NCBI GenBank assembly: GCA_002424625.1
Contig: DIKR01000144.1
Coordinates: 1 to 18,073, forward strand
DNA: 18,073 nucleotides
Source of the DNA: Desulfuromonadaceae bacterium UBA5613
Lineage (GTDB): Bacteria; Desulfobacterota; Desulfuromonadia; Desulfuromonadales; UBA2197
Reading direction: 5' to 3'
Positions 12,796-18,073 of the stretch are shown piece by piece (position 1 is the stretch's first letter; every line of letters starts with the position of its first letter). The translations under genes and the position numbers were made by a program. Below the pieces are notes generated by a model. The model saw nothing but the letters and a program-made list of their open reading frames with translations. It searched no databases and was not told the origin of the DNA.

Positions 12796-13494
12796 ATGCC
12801 CTTGATTAATGATGAGCGGGTTGGCATCTATCATGCTGCAACGGCGCTTGCCGATGTAACTAAGGAGCCAATAATTGTCTGGTTGCAGCGGCTCGCAAAG
12901 GCTTTGACTAACAGCGATGTCGCGGCCCAATCATTCTGCTCGGTAATTGACTCTCTGCCCGATGAGATCCACCAGCCGGAGGATTGGAACCGACCCAAAC
13001 CGCCTATGTTGCGCATCCCCTCTGTGGATCTCCGCAAGGTGGAGGGTGAAGCACTATTCTGTCTGGAAGAACTCGCGGCCTCGCGCATCTTCGATATTCC
13101 TAGTGGCCTTGAACACACCCTCCGCAGCGTCTTCATCTATCGCAACCAATTGGTGTCCTGGTTAGCCTACCATCACCGCATTGACGAGAACGGTGACGCG
13201 CTCACGGCGGGAAAAAGAACTCGCTCAGATGCTATGGACGCCGAGATCAGGGAAATAAAACGAAGCGGTATTCCTCTGATCCTCGCCGATATCTGGCATG
13301 AACTGTTACGCCGAGCGGTGGAAAGCAAAGCATCGAGTGACACCGGTAAGGGGCCACTGCTAACGACCTGCTGTCTCCGGCCGGAAGAGATAGACGGCAA
13401 GTTAGTTATCGTCTGGCGTGGCTCCGACAAGACAACGAATATTGAGCGACTGACACAGGACTTGCTAAAGAAAAAAATCGAAAAACTTCGTTAA
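12796..13494 (+). CDS. Protein of unknown function at the left end of the right-hand element
   Basis: A 232-residue soluble protein with no signal peptide or membrane segment. AAGGAG 7 bases before the ATG supports the start. It looks mostly helical with a basic C-terminal coil (DLLKKKIEKLR). Scattered features are SVFIYRNQLVSWLAYHH near the middle and LVIVWRGSDKTTNIERL near the end, but I recognise no catalytic motif or family. It is the first gene after the attachment site and runs in the same direction as the alpA and primase genes. Its stop codon overlaps the first of the 11-bp repeats. A regulatory or defence accessory role would be a guess, so none is given. Confidence 0.75.
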   Translation: MPLINDERVGIYHAATALADVTKEPIIVWLQRLAKALTNSDVAAQSFCSVIDSLPDEIHQPEDWNRPKPPMLRIPSVDLRKVEGEALFCLEELAASRIFDIPSGLEHTLRSVFIYRNQLVSWLAYHHRIDENGDALTAGKRTRSDAMDAEIREIKRSGIPLILADIWHELLRRAVESKASSDTGKGPLLTTCCLRPEEIDGKLVIVWRGSDKTTNIERLTQDLLKKKIEKLR

Positions 13495-13536
13495 GGGGAA
13501 ACGAAGGGGAAACGAGAGGTAGTGTAAGGGGAAAAA
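13493..13536. repeat. 11-bp-period direct repeats upstream of alpA
   Basis: AAGGGGAAACG occurs at 13493-13503 and 13504-13514, and AAGGGGAAAAA at 13526-13536. Starts are 11 and 22 bp apart, so they stay on one face of the helix. They end 10 bases before a candidate promoter (TTCGAC 13547-13552, TATATC 13569-13574), a suitable place for an activator. Confidence 0.6.
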
Positions 13537-13630
13537 TATATGTGATTTCGACTATTTAAAAATAAATCTATATCGTCGCTCCCAGACAACGCCGGTACCT
13601 CCCGGCCCTAACTGGAAAGGAGCGACACCA

Positions 13631-13861
13631 ATGAACAGCCTCCCTAACTCCGGCTTCATCCGCCTCCCGCAGATCATCGGCGACCGCCGCGCCAAACCCC
13701 CGACCCCGCCTGTCATCCCGATTAAACGCAGCACCCTCTACGCCTGGGTGAAAGACGGCCGCTTCCCGGCTCCGGTCCGCCTGGGTGTGAGGTGCTCTGC
13801 CTGGCGCGTTGAGGATGTTCGCGCGTGGATCGAGAACGCGGGGCAGAAGGCAGCGGTCTAG
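13631..13861 (+). CDS. alpA: AlpA-family regulator / excisionase-like protein
   Basis: A 76-residue AlpA-type winged HTH protein of the MerR/Xis-like fold. FIRLPQIIGD is the conserved opening strand and helix, KRSTLYAWVKDGRFPAPVRLG is the helix-turn-helix with wing, and AWRVEDVRAWIEN closes the domain. Members of this family regulate integrase genes or aid excision of P4-like prophages and islands. AAAGGAG 10 bases upstream supports the start. A proline-rich insert (AKPPTPPVIPI) between the first strand and the HTH is somewhat longer than in AlpA itself but is common among homologues. It stands ahead of the replication gene, as in phage satellites. The helically phased repeats upstream may control it. 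Confidence 0.9.
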   Translation: MNSLPNSGFIRLPQIIGDRRAKPPTPPVIPIKRSTLYAWVKDGRFPAPVRLGVRCSAWRVEDVRAWIENAGQKAAV

Positions 13862-13925
13862 TACCTGACCGCCGAGAGGCAGTCCAGCAACAACATCACC
13901 GCCGAGTGGCGGCAAGGAGACGACG

Positions 13926-14114
13926 ATGACCAAAACGGACGTTAACAAAGGCGAGGCCCACCGTGCGGGGTGGGCCTGCGGATGTACCGAACCTTGTGCG
14001 AACTGCAAGTGTAAAAATAACAGAAAGTCGCTGAAAAATCAAGAAAAAGTAAACTCCCACCAACGGTTGTTCCGCAGCGCACGGGCGCTGCAAGGCGGTG
14101 GCCGCCATGGGTGA
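13926..14114 (+). CDS. Small Cys-rich protein, possible zinc binder
   Basis: A 62-residue basic protein with a compact cysteine cluster, GWACGCTEPCANCKCK (about residues 15-30), which gives five cysteines in 12 residues and could bind a metal. GGCAAGGAGACGACG provides a strong ribosome-binding site. The last 17 bases overlap the primase frame if that starts at 14098, so translation is probably coupled. A CCGCC-gagt-GGCGG hairpin lies just before the gene (13900-13913). I recognise no family. It could be a DNA-binding accessory protein of the replication module. Confidence 0.6.
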   Translation: MTKTDVNKGEAHRAGWACGCTEPCANCKCKNNRKSLKNQEKVNSHQRLFRSARALQGGGRHG

Positions 14115-16554
14115 GCAATTTATGTCCAACCTCGGCCCGAAGCTCGTCGAGCTCGGCTACCCGGTCATCCCGGTCGCCGAGGGTAAGAAGTACCCGACGA
14201 TCAAGGACTGGCAGAAGGTCGAGGCTAACCAGGAGCAGGTGACGAAGTGGCTGGCCAACGGCCAGGCGCGGGCCGGCGTCGGGATCCTCGCGGCGCGCTG
14301 CCCGGGCCTGGACATCGACGTCCAGGACGCGGAGCTGGTCGAGGAGATCGTTGCGATCGCCGAGGAGGTGGTCGGGCAGAAGATCTACATCCGCCGGGTG
14401 GGCAAGGCCCCGAAGGTTCTAATCCCCTTCCGCCTGGCCGACGGCGAGCCGCCCTTCACCAAGGTCCAGACCCCGGTCTTCGAGAGCCCGGACGGCAACA
14501 AGCACAAGGTCGAGGGGTTGGCCTCCGGGCAGCAGTGGGTGGCCTATCATCTTCATCCGGACACCCAGGCGCCTTACGATTGGCCGGATCTGCTTGACCT
14601 GTCGGCGGTCCCCTGGGCCCAGTTGATCCCGATCACGCACGCCCAGATGAAGGAGATCGTCCGCCGGGCGATGGAGCTGATGAAGGCCCGCGGGTGGACG
14701 ATGGTCGGCAAGGGCACCTGGGGCAACACCGCCGAGGCCGGCGAGGCGGATCCGTTGAAGTATGCCGTGCCCCCGGCCGAGATCACCCCCGAGCGCCTGC
14801 AGAAGGTGCTCGACGCCCAGGACGCGGACGATCACGACAACTGGGTCCGGGTCGGCATGGCCCTGTGGCACCAGTTCAACGGCTCCGCCGAGGGCCTGGA
14901 CCAGTGGGAGGCGTGGTCGCAGCGCTCCAACAAGTGGGAGGCCGGCGCCTGCGCGGCGCGCTGGCCGTCGTTCAAGCCCGACTACACCCGCCCCCTGGTG
15001 ACCGTCCGGTCGCTGATCAGTGAGTACAACGAGCAGCAGGAGGAGAAGGCGAAGGAGAACTGGGAGAAGGACCCGATCCCGCTCCCCGATGAACTGCTGC
15101 CGGTCAAACCGTTTAGCTACAACCTTCTCCCGGATGCACTCCGCCCATGGGTCGCTGATGTCGTGTCCAGGATGCAGTGCCCTCCGGACTTCGTCGCGGC
15201 GAGCCTTCTGGCAGTTTTGGCAGTGCTCGTCGGTAGGTGTATTGCAATTCGCCCGCAGATGCTCACGGACTGGACCGTGATCGCCAATCTCTGGGTCCTC
15301 TTGGTCGGACGGCCGGGCGTGATGAAGTCCCCGGCGCAGGAGGCGTCCCTGTCACAGTTGAAGCCTCTGGTAGCCAGGGCGATCGAGCGGTACGAAACGG
15401 AGCTGTGTTTTTCTGAACAGTGCAGGCAGGTGGCGAAGCTCAAGGCGAGGGCTGGGGAGAAGGCGGCAGGCAAGAAGCTGGAAAAGGACGCAAAAGCCGA
15501 TGTCAGCGAACTGCTGACCGTGGAAACCGCTCCAGAGCCGGTTCTCCAGCGCTACTACACCACAGATGCGACACCGGAGGCCCTGGGAGAACTTCTTCGC
15601 CAAAACCCGAACGGTCTCCTGGTCCACCGTGACGAGATGGTCAGTCTCATCCGCAGCTTCGACCGTGAAGATCGGGCTGAGGCTCGGGGGCTTTACCTGA
15701 CAGGCTGGAACGGGGACAGCAGCTATATCTTCGACCGTATCGGTCGCGGGATGAACCTCCATATCCCCGCAGTCTGCCTCTCCCTCCTTGGCGGCACCCA
15801 GCCTGCCCGCCTGGCAGAGTATATCCGCCACGCGGTCAAGGGGGGCGCTGCCGACGATGGTCTCATCCAGCGTTTCGGGTTGCTGGTCTGGCCGGATAAC
15901 AGCGGGGAGTGGAAGAACGTCGACCGCCAGCCAGATGAGGACGCCAAGAAGCTGGCCTCACGGGTATTCGATAATCTCGCTGAACTCGACCCCACCCTGG
16001 TGGGAGCGATGCAGGACCTCGACAATTATGGGCAGCCCACAGGTGTCCCGTACTTGCGGTTCGATGACGAAGCCCACGCGCTGTTCCTCGAGTGGCGCAC
16101 TGACCTGGAGCACCGCCTGAGTGGAGGGGAGCTCCACCCCGCCCTCGAAAGCCACTTGGCCAAATACCGCAAGACGGTCCCAGCGATCGCTTTACTGCTT
16201 CATCTCGCTGACGATGGCCGTGGGCCGGTCAGCATGAAGGCCACCGAACGTGCCCTGGCTTGGGCAGAGTATCTTGAGAGCCATGCCAGGCGCGCATACG
16301 GCTCTATCACCCATGGTGCCACCACAACGGCAAAGGAGATCCTGCGGCGCATCCGTAGTGGGGATCTCGCGGCCAGCTTCAGCAGCAAGGATGTGTGGCG
16401 CCCCTGCTGGTCGAAGCTCTCCGACCGCGAGCAGGTCGGGGCAGGGCTGGAGATGTTGGTCGATTATGGCTGGCTGATCGAGCACCGCGACAACAACACT
16501 GGGGGACGCCCGGCAATCACCTACCACGCGCATCCGGCAGTGATGAAAAACTGA
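14098..16554 (+). CDS. Replication protein: Prim-Pol, PriCT-2 and DUF3987 helicase-like domains
   Basis: An 818-residue replication protein of phages and satellites. Residues about 8-170 form a bifunctional primase/polymerase domain: GYPVIPVAEGKKYP, LDIDV (D72, D74) as the metal-binding pair, RRVGKAPKVLIPFR and KVEGLASGQQWVAYHLHP. Residues about 225-310 are PriCT-2 (DNWVRVGMALWHQFNG through RWPSFK). Residues about 335-740 are DUF3987, with a Walker A-like GRPGVMKS (404-411) and Walker B-like LLVHRDE (506-512). It should prime and drive replication of the element. The usual catalytic histidine of the primase is not obvious; the RxGxAPK form seen here is common in phage versions. GTG 14098, ATG 14107 and ATG 14122 (behind GGTGAG) are all possible starts. 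The domain calls are firm. Confidence 0.92.
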   Translation: MAAMGEQFMSNLGPKLVELGYPVIPVAEGKKYPTIKDWQKVEANQEQVTKWLANGQARAGVGILAARCPGLDIDVQDAELVEEIVAIAEEVVGQKIYIRRVGKAPKVLIPFRLADGEPPFTKVQTPVFESPDGNKHKVEGLASGQQWVAYHLHPDTQAPYDWPDLLDLSAVPWAQLIPITHAQMKEIVRRAMELMKARGWTMVGKGTWGNTAEAGEADPLKYAVPPAEITPERLQKVLDAQDADDHDNWVRVGMALWHQFNGSAEGLDQWEAWSQRSNKWEAGACAARWPSFKPDYTRPLVTVRSLISEYNEQQEEKAKENWEKDPIPLPDELLPVKPFSYNLLPDALRPWVADVVSRMQCPPDFVAASLLAVLAVLVGRCIAIRPQMLTDWTVIANLWVLLVGRPGVMKSPAQEASLSQLKPLVARAIERYETELCFSEQCRQVAKLKARAGEKAAGKKLEKDAKADVSELLTVETAPEPVLQRYYTTDATPEALGELLRQNPNGLLVHRDEMVSLIRSFDREDRAEARGLYLTGWNGDSSYIFDRIGRGMNLHIPAVCLSLLGGTQPARLAEYIRHAVKGGAADDGLIQRFGLLVWPDNSGEWKNVDRQPDEDAKKLASRVFDNLAELDPTLVGAMQDLDNYGQPTGVPYLRFDDEAHALFLEWRTDLEHRLSGGELHPALESHLAKYRKTVPAIALLLHLADDGRGPVSMKATERALAWAEYLESHARRAYGSITHGATTTAKEILRRIRSGDLAASFSSKDVWRPCWSKLSDREQVGAGLEMLVDYGWLIEHRDNNTGGRPAITYHAHPAVMKN

Positions 16555-16570
16555 AAAGGGCTACCGAAGC

Positions 16571-16628
16571 GAACTGCCTTTACTGCCAAAACCGGCAGGA
16601 GCCGAGCTTCCGGCAGTAAAGGCAGTTC
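16571..16628. repeat. 17-bp perfect inverted repeat behind the replication gene
   Basis: The arm at 16571-16587 (GAACTGCCTTTACTGCC) is the exact reverse complement of 16612-16628, with a 24-base GC-rich spacer. Each arm holds two GGCAG units (GGCAGTAAAGGCAG), and a further CGGCAG lies in the spacer. It follows the replication gene by 16 bases. It lacks a T tract, so it does not look like a terminator. It could extrude as a cruciform or act as a replication origin or recombination site. Confidence 0.8.
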
Positions 16629-16689
16629 CTTGAAGAAGCATACTTTACAAAATTGCTTCCCCGTGGTGGGAACACATTGGAGAACGACG

Positions 16690-17223
16690 ATGAAACCAAC
16701 TCAATTTGGAAAGAACAAACCAATCCTCCGTGGCATCTGGGACGGGATCACGATCTCGGTTTTCTGCCCGTATTGCGATGACTGGCACTCCCACGGTTAT
16801 GGCGGAAACGTTACCCACCGAGCTGCGCATTGCACTAATCCAAAGTCGCCTTATCGCGATCAGGGGTATTACCTAGCGGAGTTCTCGTCCAAGGATCGCC
16901 CCCGCCTGCTCAACTTCATCCGGGATAGGCAGGCGATTGTGGCTGCTGGACAAGCAAAACGTGAGAGGTGGATACGTCAGCGCTCCTGCATGAAGGATGT
17001 ACCCGTCGCGCCGTCCCCCACTCCCGCGCCGACCCTCGATGATATCAGGCACGCGGTCCTCGCCATGAACGACAAGATGGGCAAGCCGACGGTACTGCGG
17101 CTGCTCAAGCGCTACGGTGCAAACAAGGTCAGTGAGATAAAGTCCGCTGACTACGCGGCGGTTATCGCGGACGTCAACGAACACCTGGAAGAAAAGGGGG
17201 CGGGTGATGGCCAAAAAATCTGA
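16690..17223 (+). CDS. Zinc-ribbon-like protein of unknown function
   Basis: A 177-residue protein. The N-terminal part holds a likely metal site, CPYCDDWHSHGYGG followed by HRAAHC (about residues 26-50), in a beta-rich segment. A proline-rich linker (APSPTPAPT) leads to a C-terminal helical domain (DDIRHAVLAMNDKMGKPTVLRLLKRYGANKVSEIKSADYAAVIADVNEHL) that resembles short C-terminal domains of phage replication and recombination accessory proteins. The ATG at 16690 is chosen for the GGAG 8 bases upstream; an in-frame TTG at 16630 would begin inside the region of the inverted repeat. It overlaps the next gene by 17 bases, so the two are likely coupled. The specific function is unknown. Confidence 0.72.
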   Translation: MKPTQFGKNKPILRGIWDGITISVFCPYCDDWHSHGYGGNVTHRAAHCTNPKSPYRDQGYYLAEFSSKDRPRLLNFIRDRQAIVAAGQAKRERWIRQRSCMKDVPVAPSPTPAPTLDDIRHAVLAMNDKMGKPTVLRLLKRYGANKVSEIKSADYAAVIADVNEHLEEKGAGDGQKI

Positions 17224-17794
17224 CAACAAGGATCTGCAGCCGATGGGCCATCCCGTTACCGCAGCAACACTGACCCGGGAGCTGCCCGCTTATTGGCAGG
17301 ATAACGAAGGTGGCGGGCTTAAGCTCGTTGTCGAGGATGTTGCCCAATATGAGGCCGACCTGCAGGCGGCAACCGGAGTTCAGAACAGCCGTCTGCGGTG
17401 TCATTTGATCGGACAGGCGTCCGAGACCCAGAAAACCGCGGTCATTGGGATGGCCAAGAGTGTCGACAACGCCGCGTCCTTACTTTTCGAGATCGCCCCG
17501 CGCAACGCTCTCGAATGCCTCCTGGCGGTGCAGATGGCCGGAGTGCATAACGCCGCGATGGAGATGGTGAAACGGGCCGTACACCCGGAACAGCCCTCTC
17601 AGATAGTAGACCAGTGTGTCACCCGGGCGAACCGGCTCACCCGGACCTTTTTGCTGCAGCTTGAGGCCCTGCAGAAGCTGCGCGGTCAAACTGGGCAGCA
17701 GCGGGTCGTCGTTGAGCATGTGACCGTGGCAGCCGGTGGTCAGGCTGTCATCGGCAACGTCGAAACCGGGGGAGGGGGTAGAGATGGAGCTTAG
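17207..17794 (+). CDS. Conserved phage-associated protein of unknown function
   Basis: A 195-residue, mostly helical protein. It resembles a family that I know only as an uncharacterised neighbour of HGG-type small proteins in proteobacterial prophages. The hallmarks are APRNALECLLAVQMAGVHNAAMEMVKRAV in the middle and a C-terminal GQQRVVVEHVTVAAGGQAVIGNV segment. In these loci a terminase gene sometimes follows, so a packaging-related role is possible but unproven. The ATG at 17207 follows AGGGGGCGGG. It overlaps both the upstream gene (17 bases) and the downstream gene (11 bases), showing a compact operon. Confidence 0.78.
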   Translation: MAKKSDNKDLQPMGHPVTAATLTRELPAYWQDNEGGGLKLVVEDVAQYEADLQAATGVQNSRLRCHLIGQASETQKTAVIGMAKSVDNAASLLFEIAPRNALECLLAVQMAGVHNAAMEMVKRAVHPEQPSQIVDQCVTRANRLTRTFLLQLEALQKLRGQTGQQRVVVEHVTVAAGGQAVIGNVETGGGGRDGA

Positions 17795-18026
17795 CCGGTA
17801 CCCCAAGGCCGGTGAGTGTGGTGCGAAAAACCGGCAGGGAAAACCCTGCCGGCAGCCGGCGATGCCGAACGGCCGCTGCTACTACCACGGGGGCAAGAGC
17901 CTATCCGGCCCCGCACATGGCATGTACAAGCACGGCCTGCGGTCGAAGGAGTACCTCGAGCAGCGGCGGCAGTTCAACCAGCTGCTGCGGGAGGCGCGGG
18001 AGCTGCTCGAAGAGTTAGAGGTGTAG
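17784..18026 (+). CDS. Small HGG-motif zinc-knuckle-like protein
   Basis: An 80-residue protein of a widespread mobile-element family: CGAKNRQGKPCRQPAMPNGRCYYHGGKS (about residues 12-39) has the conserved CGAKxRxGxPC...GRCxxHGG pattern, with three Cys and one His as a probable metal site. A C-terminal helix follows (YLEQRRQFNQLLREARELLEELEV). The ATG at 17784 has GGAGGGGG at suitable spacing and overlaps the end of the previous gene. These proteins commonly sit beside the VEHV/GGQA family gene and near terminases. Their function is not known to me. Confidence 0.82.
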   Translation: MELSRYPKAGECGAKNRQGKPCRQPAMPNGRCYYHGGKSLSGPAHGMYKHGLRSKEYLEQRRQFNQLLREARELLEELEV

Positions 18027-18033
18027 GGTCATT

Positions 18034-18073
18034 ATGCGCCCCTGGCCCGGAGTGTTAGCCGGCATGCAAAAAT
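18034..18073 (+). CDS. Possible start of a further gene, cut by the window end
   Basis: An ATG at 18034, 8 bases after the previous stop codon, opens a frame (MRPWPGVLAGMQK) that runs off the window. No convincing ribosome-binding site is visible beyond TAGGGTC. The operon spacing is suggestive, but 13 codons are too few to identify anything. Confidence 0.3.
   Translation, partial: MRPWPGVLAGMQK

Noticed and set aside
16571..16628. Rho-independent terminator
   Set aside because: The stem is strong but there is no T tract on either strand and the spacer is 24 bases.

Overview
The window looks like accessory DNA from a Gram-negative bacterium of moderately high GC. A member of the Proteobacteria or the Geobacter/Desulfuromonas-type deltaproteobacteria is my guess; nothing here fixes the taxon. 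Almost every gene belongs to a mobile or conflict-type system, and no housekeeping operon is present. The only host-type RNA sequence is the 3' part of a tRNA-Ala(CGC) gene used as an integration site.

Layout: (1) 1-1631 is an integron gene-cassette array with four attC sites, one cut by the window edge, separating three AT-richer cassettes. Each cassette encodes a small membrane protein. No integron integrase is in view. (2) 1671-3210 holds an XRE regulator facing four small unknown genes, with two palindromic operators in the divergent promoter. (3) 3234-3912 holds a Tn3-type serine resolvase and a repeat-rich region upstream of it. (4) 4009-11038 is a defence and addiction island. It contains a hipBA pair with three evenly spaced operators, a decayed HsdS (type I restriction specificity) tail, a short gene starting inside a 14-bp inverted repeat, a nucleotidyltransferase broken before its catalytic motif, a 787-residue TOTE-type primase-helicase, and a second HipA-family kinase with its HTH partner in reversed order under four helically phased operators. 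(5) 11044-12535 holds a P4-type tyrosine integrase, its promoter, candidate arm sites and the tRNA-Ala(CGC) attachment site. (6) 12544-18073 is a phage or satellite-like module on the + strand: an unknown gene, AlpA, a small Cys-rich protein, a Prim-Pol/PriCT-2/DUF3987 replication protein, a large inverted repeat that may be a replication element, a zinc-ribbon-like protein, and a conserved pair of unknown phage-type genes at the right edge.

How it fits together: the tRNA fragment is the seam. To its left, the integrase points inward from the end of an island carrying two HipA-type toxin modules around a primase-helicase conflict protein and restriction debris. To its right, a different element begins with its own 12-bp direct repeats near the attachment site. 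This suggests successive elements accreted at one tRNA gene. The most interesting parts are the TOTE-type primase-helicase between two HipA modules with precisely spaced operators, the gene whose start codon lies in the loop of a perfect inverted repeat, and the 17-bp-arm inverted repeat behind the replication protein.
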